From: Streptomyces caatingaensis
GTDB taxonomy: Bacteria; Actinomycetota; Actinomycetes; Streptomycetales; Streptomycetaceae
NCBI RefSeq assembly: GCF_001187435.1
Contig: NZ_LFXA01000014.1
Span: forward strand, 1 to 64,000
Length of the DNA: 64,000 nt
Reading direction: 5' to 3'
Shown here: in pieces, positions 43,049-52,723 of the stretch
Layout of the letters: each line of letters begins with the position of its first letter
How positions within the stretch are numbered: the stretch's first letter is position 1
Notes under the pieces: model-generated
Told to the model about the DNA's origin: nothing
The model's database searches: none
The model's input: only the letters and a program-made list of their open reading frames with translations
Position numbers and translations under genes: made by a program

Positions 43049-44133
43049 CAGGCCACCGCCTTTCCGTGCGCCTCTTCGCGGGTCGCGCCGTGGGGCGCGT
43101 CTTCGGTCGCGTCCCGGGCCGCTTCGCGGGCTGTGAGGCCGGCGAGGAAGGCGTCGACGTCGGCGTCCTCGCCGTGCAGGGCGAGGGTGACGCTGCCCAG
43201 CGGGGCGCCGCGGACCTCGCCGACGCCCGCGTGCGCGACGGTGAAGTCCACGCCGTGCGCGCGCAGCAGCCGTGACAGCCGTGCGGAGGCGGCCGCGTCG
43301 CGGGTGACGGGGACGGTCACCAGCCGCCCCGGGTGCCGGGCGCGCAGCCGCTCCCGCGCGGCGTCCCCGGGCAGGTCGCGCAGGGCGGAGCGGACGAAGA
43401 CCTCGGTGACCGGGTGGCGCGGGCGCGCGAAGACGTCGTAGACGTCGCCGTGCTCGACGAGGCGGCCGCCCGACATGACGGCCACCTCGTCGCACAGCGC
43501 GCGGACGACGTCCATCTCGTGCGTCACCAGGACGATGGTGACGCCCAGTTCGGTGTTGACGCGGCGGAGCAGGTCGAGGACCTCGCCGGTGGTGTGCGGG
43601 TCGAGGGCGGAGGTCGCCTCGTCGCACAGCAGCACGCCCGGGGAGGTGGCGAGCGCGCGGGCGATGCCGACGCGCTGGCGCTGTCCGCCGGAGAGCTGTT
43701 CGGGGTGGCGGCGGGCCTGTTCCTCCAGGCCGACGAAGCGCAGGACCTCGGTGGCGCGGGCGCGTGCCCCGGCGCGGGACACGCCCGCCAGCCGCAGCGG
43801 GTAGGCGACGTTGCCGAGGACGGTCCGGGAGCGGAACAGGTTGAACTGCTGGAAGACCATGCCGATGGAGCGGCGGACCGCCCGCAACTCCCTCCCGTCC
43901 AGGGCCCCGAGGTCCCGCCCGTCCACCAGCACCCGCCCGGAGGTGGGGACTTCGAGGTGGTTGACCAGGCGCAGCAGGGTGCTCTTGCCCGCGCCGCTGT
44001 GCCCGACGATCCCCAGGACGCGGCCCGCGGCCACGGTGAGGGAGACGTCCTCGACGGCGGTGAAGGGCTTCGCGCCCCGGCCCGCGCCGGGGTAGGTCTT
44101 GGCCACGTCACGCAGTTCGATCACGGTGGTCAT
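43048..44133 (-). CDS. metN: Methionine ABC transporter ATP-binding protein MetN
   Basis: 361 aa. ATPase motifs: Walker A GHSGAGKST, Q-loop VFQQFNLF, signature LSGGQRQRVGIARAL, Walker B VLLCDEATSALD, H-loop VTHEMD. The C-terminal ~75 residues form a NIL domain, which binds methionine and inhibits transport when the cell is replete. The ATG at 44133 overlaps the metQ stop (ATGA). Confidence 0.94.
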   Translation of the reverse strand: MTTVIELRDVAKTYPGAGRGAKPFTAVEDVSLTVAAGRVLGIVGHSGAGKSTLLRLVNHLEVPTSGRVLVDGRDLGALDGRELRAVRRSIGMVFQQFNLFRSRTVLGNVAYPLRLAGVSRAGARARATEVLRFVGLEEQARRHPEQLSGGQRQRVGIARALATSPGVLLCDEATSALDPHTTGEVLDLLRRVNTELGVTIVLVTHEMDVVRALCDEVAVMSGGRLVEHGDVYDVFARPRHPVTEVFVRSALRDLPGDAARERLRARHPGRLVTVPVTRDAAASARLSRLLRAHGVDFTVAHAGVGEVRGAPLGSVTLALHGEDADVDAFLAGLTAREAARDATEDAPHGATREEAHGKAVA

Positions 44134-44999
44134 CCCTCCTGCCGGGTGAGGCGGTCGAGTTCGCTCCGCAGTGCGGCGCGGGGGATGTCGACGACGTAGC
44201 GGGCGCCGCCGGAGGACTTCCGGACGGCCTCCTGCACCTTGGGCGAGCGGTAGATCCTGACGATCTTCCGGAGCCGTTCGTCGTCCTCGTCCCCGCTCCG
44301 GGCCGCGATGACGTTGACGTACGGACGCGTGGTGGCGGCGCGCGGGTCGTCGTGGAAGATCGCCCGGCGCACGTCGTAGCCGGCCTGTTCGGCGACGCCG
44401 GCGTTGATGACGGCGGCGGCGGTGTCCTGGAGGGCGCGGGGCGTCTGCTGCGCGTCGACGGGTGTGATGACGATGTGCCGTGGGTTGTCGGTGATGGCGT
44501 CGGGGGTGGCGTAGACGCCCGCCTTCTCCGCGACGCGGACCAGGCCCGCCGCCTGGAGCACCAGCAGGGCCCGGCCCTGGTTGGACGGGTCGTTGGGGAC
44601 GGCGATCCGCGCGCCGTCGGGAAGGGCGGCCACCGAGGCATGCTTGAGCGAGTAGAGCCCCATCGGGGCGACGGAGGTGGAGGCGAGGGGGACGATGCGG
44701 GTGCCGTGCTGCCGGTTGAACTTGCCGAGGAACGCCAGGTGCTGGAAGGCGTTGAGCTCGATGTCCCCGTCGGCGAGCGCCTTGTTGGGGAGCTGGTAGT
44801 CGTCGAACGTCACGGTCTTGACGTCGACGCCCTGTTTCCTCGCCTCGTCCGCCAGGACGTCCCACTCGGGGTCGGCGCCGCTGATCCCGATGCGCACCGG
44901 CCCGCCGGCGCCGGAGCCGGACGGGCCGCAGGCCGGGAGCAGGACGGCGAGGGCGGCGGCCAAGGACGTCGCCGCGGCGCGGCGCAGGGTGGTTCTCAT
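44130..44999 (-). CDS. metQ: Methionine-binding lipoprotein MetQ (NlpA family)
   Basis: 289 aa. The signal peptide ends in the lipobox LLPAC (Cys24), so the mature protein is a membrane-anchored substrate-binding lipoprotein. NlpA family pattern: VRIGISGADPEWDVL, ELNAFQHLAFL, TSVAPMGLYS, IAVPNDPSNQGRALLVLQ and VINAGVAEQAG. It captures methionine for MetNI. It is the first gene of the operon, divergent from the GH15 gene. No SAM riboswitch was recognised in the 212-base spacer. Confidence 0.93.
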   Translation of the reverse strand: MRTTLRRAAATSLAAALAVLLPACGPSGSGAGGPVRIGISGADPEWDVLADEARKQGVDVKTVTFDDYQLPNKALADGDIELNAFQHLAFLGKFNRQHGTRIVPLASTSVAPMGLYSLKHASVAALPDGARIAVPNDPSNQGRALLVLQAAGLVRVAEKAGVYATPDAITDNPRHIVITPVDAQQTPRALQDTAAAVINAGVAEQAGYDVRRAIFHDDPRAATTRPYVNVIAARSGDEDDERLRKIVRIYRSPKVQEAVRKSSGGARYVVDIPRAALRSELDRLTRQEG

Positions 45000-45211
45000 C
45001 GGGGCTCATTCCGGTGGGTACGGGACGGAGGGCGGGCCGCGGAGGCGCGGCGGTCCGGTGATCGTATGGTCAAAAACGCCTACGGCCTGGCAATGAAAGG
45101 AATGATTCACGGTTTCGCAATGGAACGAAGGTTGCCTGGTGCGGGGGCACCGCCCGGCGGACCGAGGTACAACGGAGGGAGCGACGACTCCCGCCCGGGG
45201 AGGGACGGCCG

Positions 45212-47077
45212 ATGACCTACGACAGCGGCCCGCGGCACCCCGACTACCTGCCCATCGAGGACCACGGCATCATCGGCGACCTGCACACGGTCGCCCTCGT
45301 CGGCGCCGACGGCACCATCGACTGGTGCTGCCTGCCCCGCTTCGACGCCCCCGCCGTCTTCGGCGCCCTCCTCGACGCCCGCATCGGCGGCCACTTCCGC
45401 GTCACCGCCCGCGACGCCGAACGCACCCGGCAGATGTACATGCCCGACTCGAACGTCCTCCTGACCCGCTTCCTGGGCCGGAGTTCCGTCGCCGAGCTCT
45501 ACGACTTCATGGTCCCCGACCACCCTTCCTTCCCCGGGCGCCGCGTCCGGCAGATCGTCCGCCAGGTGCGCGTGCCGCGCGGCCGGGCCGTCCTGGAGGT
45601 GTGCTGCCGGCCGGCGTTCGACTACGCCCGCGCCCCGCACAGCCTCACCGTCACCGACCACGGCGCCGTCTTCGCCGCCCCCCGCGGTGCCCTGCTGCTG
45701 CGCTCCTCGGTGCCCCTGGAGCCCGCCGGGGACGGCCGCGAGGTCCGCGCGACGGTCACCCTCGACCCCGGGCACACCCTCGAACTCGCCGCCCAGTGGG
45801 CCGACGTGCCCGCCCCGCCGGCCCCCCTCGACGCCCACGAGGCCGCCGGACTGCTCGACGACACCCTGGAGTACTGGGACCGCTGGGTGCGCAACTCCCA
45901 GTACCGCGGCCGCTACCGCGAGAGCGTCGAACGCTCCGCCCTCGCCCTCAAGCTCCTCGTCCACCAGCCCACCGGCGCCCTCGTCGCCGCCCCCACGACC
46001 TCGCTCCCCGAGTCCCCGGACGGGGGAAGCCGCAACTGGGACTACCGCTACACCTGGATCCGCGACGCCGCCTTCACCCTCTACGCCCTGATGCGCCTCG
46101 GCTTCACCGAGGAGGCCGCCGCCTTCATCGACTGGCTCCACCAGCGCTGCGTCGAAGCCCCGCCCGGCAGCGGACTGCACGTCCTCTACGGCGTCGACGG
46201 CCGCGCCGACCTCCCCGAGACCGTCCTCGACCACCTCGGCGGTTACCGCGGCGCCCGCCCCGTGCGCATCGGCAACGCCGCCGCCCGCCAGACCCAACTC
46301 GACCTCCACGGCGAGCTGATGGACTCCGTCTACCTCTACGACAAACACGGCGAACCCCTCTCCTACGAACTGTGGGAGGCGCTCGCCCGCCAGCTCGAAT
46401 GGCTGGAGAAGCACTGGGAGGACCCCGACGACGGCATCTGGGAGACCCGCGGCGGCCCCCGCCGCTTCACCTACTCCGCCCTGATGACCTGGGTCGCCTT
46501 CGAACGGGCCCTGCGCATCGCCCGCCACCGCGGCATGCCCGCCCCCGTCGAGCGGTGGCGCGACAACGCCGCCGAGGCGTACCGCTTCGTCCAGGAGCGC
46601 TGCTGGTCCCCGGAGCTCGGCGCCTACTGCCAGAGCGCCGGCAGCCGCACCCTGGACGCCTCCCTGCTGGTCATGCCGCTGGTCAAGTTCTCCGGCCCGC
46701 GCGACCCGCGCTTCCTGTCCACCGTGCGCCGCATCGAGGAGCACCTGGTCAGCGACAGCCTCGTCCGCCGCTACCGCACCGACGGCGCCGACGGCGTCCC
46801 CGGCGACGAGGGAACCTTCAACCTCTGCTCCTTCTGGTACGTCGAGGCCCTCGCCCGCGCCGGCCGCGTCGGCGAGGCCCGGTACATCTTCGAGAAGATG
46901 CTCACCCACAGCAGCCATCTCGGCCTGTACGCCGAGGAGATCGGGCCCGCGGGCGAGGCGCTCGGCAACTTCCCCCAGGCGTTCACCCACCTCGCACTCA
47001 TCAGCGCCGCCACCAATCTCGACCGTGCCCTCACCGCGCACCACGGCGCGCCGGCCGCGCGCCGGTGCGGCGGCTGA
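45212..47077 (+). CDS. Glycoside hydrolase family 15 (trehalase/glucoamylase-like)
   Basis: 621 aa from an ATG at 45212 (GGGGAGGGA upstream). N-terminal all-beta domain: IEDHGIIGDLHTVALVG, DGTIDWCCLPRFDAPAVF. The (alpha/alpha)6 catalytic domain contains NWDYRYTWIRDAAFTLYALM, DLHGELMDSVYLYDKHG and GTFNLCSFWYVEALARAG, all typical of bacterial GH15 enzymes such as mycobacterial trehalase. No signal peptide, so it is intracellular. With the downstream beta-phosphoglucomutase and GH65 phosphorylase it suggests use of trehalose or a related alpha-glucoside. Confidence 0.9.
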   Translation: MTYDSGPRHPDYLPIEDHGIIGDLHTVALVGADGTIDWCCLPRFDAPAVFGALLDARIGGHFRVTARDAERTRQMYMPDSNVLLTRFLGRSSVAELYDFMVPDHPSFPGRRVRQIVRQVRVPRGRAVLEVCCRPAFDYARAPHSLTVTDHGAVFAAPRGALLLRSSVPLEPAGDGREVRATVTLDPGHTLELAAQWADVPAPPAPLDAHEAAGLLDDTLEYWDRWVRNSQYRGRYRESVERSALALKLLVHQPTGALVAAPTTSLPESPDGGSRNWDYRYTWIRDAAFTLYALMRLGFTEEAAAFIDWLHQRCVEAPPGSGLHVLYGVDGRADLPETVLDHLGGYRGARPVRIGNAAARQTQLDLHGELMDSVYLYDKHGEPLSYELWEALARQLEWLEKHWEDPDDGIWETRGGPRRFTYSALMTWVAFERALRIARHRGMPAPVERWRDNAAEAYRFVQERCWSPELGAYCQSAGSRTLDASLLVMPLVKFSGPRDPRFLSTVRRIEEHLVSDSLVRRYRTDGADGVPGDEGTFNLCSFWYVEALARAGRVGEARYIFEKMLTHSSHLGLYAEEIGPAGEALGNFPQAFTHLALISAATNLDRALTAHHGAPAARRCGG

Positions 47078-47166
47078 CGGCCGGCGCACCGGCGCCCGAA
47101 AGCGCGAACGAGTGATTCGCCCACCCCCGGGGCAGGCTGTGCGGCAACCCGGGAAAGGGGAACAGC

Positions 47167-47913
47167 GTGACCGCACTCGGCCTGCCCGCCCACGTCCGCG
47201 CCTGCCTGTTCGACCTCGACGGCGTCCTGACGAAGACCGCCGTCGTGCACGCCGCGGCCTGGAAGGAGATGTTCGACGCCTTCCTCGCCCGGCGCGAGGG
47301 GCCCGCCTTCCGGCCCTTCGACCCCGTCGCCGACTACGACGAGTACGTCGACGGCAGACCACGCGCCGACGGCGTCCGCTCCTTCCTCGCCTCCCGCGGC
47401 ATCACCCTCCCCGAGGGCACCGACACCGACCCGCCCGACGCCGACACCGTCCAGGGCCTGGGCAACCGCAAGAACCTCCTCGTCCTGGCGAAGATCCGCA
47501 GGGAGGGCGTCGAGGCGTACCCCGGCTCCGTCCGCTTCGCCGAGGCCGCGCGCGCCGCGGGCCTGCGCCGGGCCGTGGTCTCCTCCAGCGCCAACTGCCG
47601 TGACGTCCTGGCCGCGGCGGGCATCGAGGACCTCTTCGAGGTGCGCGTCGACGGCATCGTCGCCAAGGAGCGCGGCCTGCCCGGCAAACCCCGTCCCGAC
47701 ACCTTCCTCGCCGCGGCCGAGGACCTCGGCGTCAAGCCCGCCGAGGCCGCCGTCTTCGAGGACGCCCTGGCCGGCATGGAGGCCGGCCGCGCCGGGGGCT
47801 TCGGCTTCGTGGTGGGCGTCGACCGGGTGGGACAGGCCGGGGCGCTGCGCCGGCACGGTGCCGACATCGTCGTCGACGACCTCGCCGACCTGCTGGAGGA
47901 CGACGCCACATGA
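47167..47913 (+). CDS. pgmB: Beta-phosphoglucomutase-like HAD hydrolase
   Basis: 248 aa from a GTG at 47167. HAD motif I FDLDGVLT (nucleophile Asp and acid/base Asp), motif II in AVVSSSANC, motif III lysine in GLPGKPRPDTF, motif IV in AAVFEDALAG. The cap region (AWKEMFDAFL, QGLGNRKN) is that of beta-phosphoglucomutases. It converts beta-glucose-1-phosphate, the product of the next enzyme, to glucose-6-phosphate. Its stop overlaps the start of the GH65 gene (ATGA). Confidence 0.87.
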   Translation: MTALGLPAHVRACLFDLDGVLTKTAVVHAAAWKEMFDAFLARREGPAFRPFDPVADYDEYVDGRPRADGVRSFLASRGITLPEGTDTDPPDADTVQGLGNRKNLLVLAKIRREGVEAYPGSVRFAEAARAAGLRRAVVSSSANCRDVLAAAGIEDLFEVRVDGIVAKERGLPGKPRPDTFLAAAEDLGVKPAEAAVFEDALAGMEAGRAGGFGFVVGVDRVGQAGALRRHGADIVVDDLADLLEDDAT

Positions 47914-50276
47914 TCACGCATCCGGCCTATCTCGTCGAACCCTGGTGCCTGCGCGAGACGGAGCTGAACCTCGACATCCTCTCCCAGAGCGAGTCGGTCT
48001 TCGCCCTCTCCAACGGGCACGTCGGCTGGCGCGGCAACCTCGACGAGGGCGAGCCCCACGGCCTGCCCGGCAGCTACCTCAACGGGGTCTTCGAGTTCCG
48101 CCCGCTGCCCTACGCCGAGGCCGGCTACGGCTATCCCGAGTCCGGCCAGACCGTCATCAACGTCACCAACGGCAAGGTCATCCGGCTCCTCGTCGACGAC
48201 GAGCCGTTCGACCTGCGCTACGGCAAACTCCACCGCCACGAGCGGCTGCTGGACTTCCGCACCGGCCTGCTGCACCGCACCGCCGAGTGGACCTCGCCCA
48301 GCGGCCGCAGCGTCCGCGTCCGCTCCACCCGGCTCGTCTCGTTCGCCCAGCGCGCGGTGGCGGCGATCGCCTACGAGGTCGAGCCGCTCGACGGCGACGT
48401 CCGCATCGTCGTCCAGTCCGAACTCGTCGCCAACGAGCCGATGCCCGACATCGGCGCCGACCCGCGCACCTCGGCCCAGCTCAAGGATCCGCTGGTGCCG
48501 GGCGAGCACGCCGCCCACGGTGCGCGGATCCGGCTGCTGCACTGCACCGCCCGCAGCGACCTGAAGGTCGCCGCCTCCGCCGACCACGTGGTGGACGGGC
48601 CGGACCGGACCGTGCTCGCCGCGGAGAGCAGCGACAACCTCGCCCGGCTCACGGTGACGTCCCGCCTCGGGTCCGGACAGCGGCTGCGGCTGGAGAAGTT
48701 CGTCGCCCACGGCTGGTCGGCGGCCCGCTCCGTGCCCGCCGTGCACGACCAGGTGGACGCCGCCCTGGCCGGCGCCCTCAGCACCGGCTGGGACGGCATG
48801 GTGGCCGAACAGCGCGCGTTCCTCGACCAGTTCTGGAGCCGCGCCGACGTCGAGGTGGACGGCGACGCCGAGATCCAGCAGGCCGTGCGGTTCGCGCTCT
48901 TCCACATCCTGCAGACCGGGGCGCGCGGGGAGGCCCGCGCCCTGCCCGCCAAGGGCCTGACCGGGCCCGGCTACGACGGCCACTGCTTCTGGGACACGGA
49001 GACCTTCGTCCTGCCCACCCTCACCTACACCGCCCCGCAGGCCGTCGAGCAGGCCCTGCGCTGGCGCCACAGCACCCTGCCCGCCGCCCAGGAGCGCGCC
49101 CGCCAACTGGGGCTGCGCGGCGCGGCGTTCCCCTGGCGGACCATCAACGGCGACGAGTGCTCGGCCTATTGGCCCGCGGGCACCGCGGCCTTCCACGTCA
49201 ACGCCGACATCGCCGACGCCGTGGTGCGCTACGTCGCCGCCACCGGCGACGCCGTCTTCGAGCAGGAGGTCGGGCTCCCGCTCCTCGTCGAGACCGCCCG
49301 GCTGTGGCGCTCGCTCGGGCACCACGACCACCACGGCGACTTCCACATCGACGGCGTCACCGGCCCCGACGAGTACAGCGCCGTCGCCGACGACAACGTC
49401 TACACCAACCTGATGGCGCAGCAGAACCTCCGGGAGGCCGCGGCCGCCGCCGAACGGCACCCCGACGCGGCCGCGGTGCTCGGCGTGGACGACGAGGAGA
49501 CCGCCGCCTGGCGCGACGCCGCGCTGCGGATGACCGTGCCGTACAACGAGGAGCTGGCCGTCCACGAACAGTCCGCGGGCTTCACCGGCCACCAGGTCTG
49601 GGACTTCAACCGCACGCGCCCCGACCAGTACCCGCTCATGCTGCACTTCCCCTACTTCGACCTCTACCGCAAACAGGTCGTCAAACAGGCCGACCTCGTC
49701 CTCGCCATGTGCCTGCGCGGCGACGCCTTCACCGCGGAGGAGAAGGCCCGCAACTTCGCCTACTACGAGCCCCTGACCGTCCGCGACTCCTCGCTGTCCG
49801 CCTGCGGCCAGGCCGTGATGGCCGCCGAGGTCGGCCAGATGCGCCTGGCCTACGACTACCTCGGCGAGGCCGCGATGATGGACCTGGAGGACCTGGAGGG
49901 CAACACCCGCGACGGCATCCACATCGCCGCCCTCGGCGGCACCTGGTTCGCCCTGGTCGCCGGCTTCGGCGGCATGCGCGACCAGAGCGGGTCGCTCACC
50001 TTCGCCCCCCGGCTGCCCGAGCAGATCGGCCGGCTCGCCTTCACGATGGTCTACCGCGGGCGCCGGCTGCGGGTGGAGATCACCGGGACGACGGCCACCT
50101 ACACGCTGCTCGACGGCGAGGCCCTGGAGCTCGGGCACTGCGGGGACGCCTTCGAACTCGTCCCCGGCACACCGGTGCCGCGCGCCATCCCGCCGCTGCC
50201 GGCCGGCCCGCCCCCCGAGCAGCCGCACGGGCGCTGCCCCGCCACCCGCAAGGCACCCCAGCGGCTCAAGCGGTAG
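47910..50276 (+). CDS. Glycoside hydrolase family 65 phosphorylase
   Basis: 788 aa. N-terminal beta-sandwich (ETELNLDILSQSESVFALSN), then an (alpha/alpha)6 barrel with GYDGHCFWDTETFVLPTLTY, the general acid Glu488 in GVTGPDEYSAV, and KQADLVLAMC. The late region has the phosphate-binding pattern YYEPLTVRDSSLSAC followed by HIAALGGTW. GH65 enzymes phosphorolyse trehalose, maltose, kojibiose or nigerose to beta-Glc-1-P; the exact disaccharide is not readable. The overlap with pgmB makes a phosphorolysis-mutase pair almost certain. Confidence 0.92.
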   Translation: MITHPAYLVEPWCLRETELNLDILSQSESVFALSNGHVGWRGNLDEGEPHGLPGSYLNGVFEFRPLPYAEAGYGYPESGQTVINVTNGKVIRLLVDDEPFDLRYGKLHRHERLLDFRTGLLHRTAEWTSPSGRSVRVRSTRLVSFAQRAVAAIAYEVEPLDGDVRIVVQSELVANEPMPDIGADPRTSAQLKDPLVPGEHAAHGARIRLLHCTARSDLKVAASADHVVDGPDRTVLAAESSDNLARLTVTSRLGSGQRLRLEKFVAHGWSAARSVPAVHDQVDAALAGALSTGWDGMVAEQRAFLDQFWSRADVEVDGDAEIQQAVRFALFHILQTGARGEARALPAKGLTGPGYDGHCFWDTETFVLPTLTYTAPQAVEQALRWRHSTLPAAQERARQLGLRGAAFPWRTINGDECSAYWPAGTAAFHVNADIADAVVRYVAATGDAVFEQEVGLPLLVETARLWRSLGHHDHHGDFHIDGVTGPDEYSAVADDNVYTNLMAQQNLREAAAAAERHPDAAAVLGVDDEETAAWRDAALRMTVPYNEELAVHEQSAGFTGHQVWDFNRTRPDQYPLMLHFPYFDLYRKQVVKQADLVLAMCLRGDAFTAEEKARNFAYYEPLTVRDSSLSACGQAVMAAEVGQMRLAYDYLGEAAMMDLEDLEGNTRDGIHIAALGGTWFALVAGFGGMRDQSGSLTFAPRLPEQIGRLAFTMVYRGRRLRVEITGTTATYTLLDGEALELGHCGDAFELVPGTPVPRAIPPLPAGPPPEQPHGRCPATRKAPQRLKR

Positions 50277-50295
50277 CCGCTCCCCGGCCCGGCGG

Positions 50296-51006
50296 TCAGA
50301 CCACCGACCCCAGCAGCGACCCCACCGCGTACGTCACCCCCATCGCCAGGGCCCCGCCGATCACGTTGCGCAGCACGGCGGGACGGGCCGGGGACGCGCC
50401 GAGGCGGGCGCTGGTCCAGCCCGTCAGGGCGAGGGTCGCCAGCACCGAGGTGATGGTGACCGGCAGGCGCCAGGAGGGCGGCGGCAGGACGATCATCAGG
50501 AGGGGCAGCAGCGCGCCCGCCGTGAAGGCGCAGAGGCTGGCGGCGGCCGCCCGCCAGGGGTCCGTGAGGTCGTCCGGGTCGATGCCCAGCTCCACCCGGG
50601 CGTGGGCCCGCCACGCGTCCTTCGCGCTCAGCTCGCGGGCGGCCGCGTCGGCCACCGCCGGGCTGAGGCCGCGCCGCTCCAGCTCCTCCTCCAGCGCCTC
50701 GCGGCTCGCCTCGGGACGGGCGCGCAGTTCGCGCCGCTGCACCTCCAACGCGGCCCGCTGGGCGTCGCGTTGGGTGCACACCGAGACGTACTCGCCCGCC
50801 GCCATCGAGATCGAGCCCGCCAGCAGGCCCGCCAGGCCGGCCGTCAGCAGCGTGCCGCGGCTGTCGGTGGCGCCGGCCACGCCGACGACCAGGCCGGCCG
50901 TCGAGACGACGCCGTCGTTGGCGCCGAGGACCGCGGCGCGCAGCCAGTTCAGCCGCCCGCCCGTGCTGCTCGCGGACGGGTGCCGGGGCGCGGGCGCCCC
51001 GCTCAT
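50296..51006 (-). CDS. VIT1/CCC1-family metal transporter
   Basis: 236 aa. N-terminal LRAAVLGANDGVVSTAGLVVG and GSISMAAGEYVSVCTQRDAQ are diagnostic for the VIT1 family of iron/manganese transporters. A helical cytoplasmic segment rich in Glu/Arg (about 85-130, metal-binding domain) and three further TM helices follow. It probably exports or sequesters Fe2+/Mn2+. The ATG overlaps the stop of the upstream Rieske oxidoreductase gene by four bases. Confidence 0.88.
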   Translation of the reverse strand: MSGAPAPRHPSASSTGGRLNWLRAAVLGANDGVVSTAGLVVGVAGATDSRGTLLTAGLAGLLAGSISMAAGEYVSVCTQRDAQRAALEVQRRELRARPEASREALEEELERRGLSPAVADAAARELSAKDAWRAHARVELGIDPDDLTDPWRAAAASLCAFTAGALLPLLMIVLPPPSWRLPVTITSVLATLALTGWTSARLGASPARPAVLRNVIGGALAMGVTYAVGSLLGSVV

Positions 51007-52535
51007 TCCCCGGCGTCCCTCTCCTCCAACGGCCGTAGCGCCGGCCCCTGGAGGACCGAGCCGTCCGTGGCGAATCGCGACCCGTGGCAGGGGCAGTCCC
51101 ACGACCGCTCGGCCGCGTTGAACGCCACCAGACACCCCAGGTGCGTACAGCGCGCCGAGACGGCGTGCGCCGTGCCGTGCTCGTCCCGGTACACCGCGCA
51201 GTGCCGGCCGTCGACGCGGACCACCGCGCCCGTGCCCGGCGCGATGTCCGCGACCCGGTCCGGGCCGGGCGCGCGCAGCCGGTCGCCGAGGAAGTGCCGG
51301 GCCACCCCGGTCTGGTGGCGCAGGAACGCCGGGGCCTCGCGCACCGCGCTCCACAGCCGCCGCGGGTCGTACAGGTCCGCCCACGGCGGGCGCCGGCCGT
51401 CGATCAGCTCGGCCAGCAGCGTCCCGGCCATCACCCCGCCGCTCATGCCCCAGCCGCCGAAGCCGGTCGCCACCCAGGTGCGGCGGGCGCGCGGATGGAA
51501 CCGGCCGACCAGCGGCACGGTGTCCGTGGAGTCGTTGTCCTGCGTCGCCCACCGGACGCCCGGCTCCAGCGCCGGGAAGCGCTCCCGCGCCCAGGCCGCC
51601 AGCCGCTCGAAGCGGGCGGCCACGTCGGCGGTGCCCGGGGCGAAGCTCTCGCCCGTGACGATCAGCAGCCGCCGCCCGTCGGGCAGCGGCGCCGTGCGCA
51701 CCGAACGCCTGGTGCCCTCCTCCGTCACGAACATCCCGCCCGGGTCCTGCGCGGCCGGGATCGCCCCGGTGACCACCAGCTCCCGGCGCGGCGACAGCCG
51801 GGAGAACAGCAACGCCCGGTCGAAGACCGGGTAGTGCGTGGCCACGACCACGTCCCGGGCGGTGACGGCCGCGCCGTTCTCCGTGCCCAGCCGGCACGGC
51901 GTGCCCTCGTGCAGCCGGACCACCCGCGAGTGCTCGAACACCGCCCCGCCCCGCGCCACCACGTCCTCGGCCAGCGCCAGCAGGTACTTGCGCGGATGGA
52001 ACTGCGCCTGCCCGGGCAGGCGCACGGCGGCCTCCACGCGGAACGGCAGCCCCGTCCGCTCCGTGAACGCGGCCTCCAGACCCGCCTGCTCGGCCGCGTT
52101 GACCTCCTCGCGCACCGTGCCCCGCCCCGCCGCCTCGGTCACGTACGTGTACGCGGCCCGCCGCTCCAGTTCGCAGTCCACGCCCAGCAGCCGCGCGACC
52201 TCCGCCACGTGCTCCACCGCGTCCTGCTGCGACCGCGCGTACAGCCGGGCGCCGTCCGGCCCCCGGGTGCGCCGCAGCCGCGCGTACACCAGGCCGTGCA
52301 GCGCGGTCACCTTGGCGGTCGTCCGCCCGCTGACCCCTTCCGCGATCCGCCCGGCCTCCAGCACGGCCACCGACCGCCCGGCCCGCGCCAGCTCCCAGGC
52401 GGTGCTCAGCCCCGCGATGCCGCCGCCGACCACGGCGACGTCGACGTCCACGCCCGCCCCCGTACCGAGCGGGGGGTAGGACGTGACGGGGGTCGTGGAC
52501 ATCCAGTACGGCTCGTCGGGAGGCTGCGTCACCAT
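51003..52535 (-). CDS. FAD-dependent oxidoreductase with C-terminal Rieske [2Fe-2S] domain
   Basis: 510 aa. DadA-like FAD fold: VDVAVVGGGIAGLSTAWEL (dinucleotide binding), LEAGRIAEGVSGRTTAKVTA, and late VATGFGGWGMSGGVMAGTLL. The last ~100 residues are a Rieske domain with CTHLGC and CPCHG ligands. Such fusions are common in actinobacteria and the substrate is unknown. Start codons ATG 52535 or GTG 52532 both fit; the ribosome binding site is weak. It is translationally coupled to the VIT1-like transporter. Confidence 0.88.
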   Translation of the reverse strand: MVTQPPDEPYWMSTTPVTSYPPLGTGAGVDVDVAVVGGGIAGLSTAWELARAGRSVAVLEAGRIAEGVSGRTTAKVTALHGLVYARLRRTRGPDGARLYARSQQDAVEHVAEVARLLGVDCELERRAAYTYVTEAAGRGTVREEVNAAEQAGLEAAFTERTGLPFRVEAAVRLPGQAQFHPRKYLLALAEDVVARGGAVFEHSRVVRLHEGTPCRLGTENGAAVTARDVVVATHYPVFDRALLFSRLSPRRELVVTGAIPAAQDPGGMFVTEEGTRRSVRTAPLPDGRRLLIVTGESFAPGTADVAARFERLAAWARERFPALEPGVRWATQDNDSTDTVPLVGRFHPRARRTWVATGFGGWGMSGGVMAGTLLAELIDGRRPPWADLYDPRRLWSAVREAPAFLRHQTGVARHFLGDRLRAPGPDRVADIAPGTGAVVRVDGRHCAVYRDEHGTAHAVSARCTHLGCLVAFNAAERSWDCPCHGSRFATDGSVLQGPALRPLEERDAGE

Positions 52536-52723
52536 ACGGGACGGATTCCCGGCCCGTCCCCCGGTACCCCGAGCGGCGGCCCGGGTTCCTCCGTTCGGCG
52601 GCGCGGTGTCCACCGCCCGGGAGGAACGCCCTGCCGGCCGCGCGGAGCGCGCCGCCGCCGGGACCGGCCCCCAGAATGGCACCGGGTCCCGGCGGGACCT
52701 CCGCCCCCACCGAGAGAGGAACG

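Noticed and set aside
45000..45211. SAM or methionine-responsive riboswitch upstream of metQ
   Set aside because: No conserved SAM-riboswitch core was visible in this 212-base divergent spacer.
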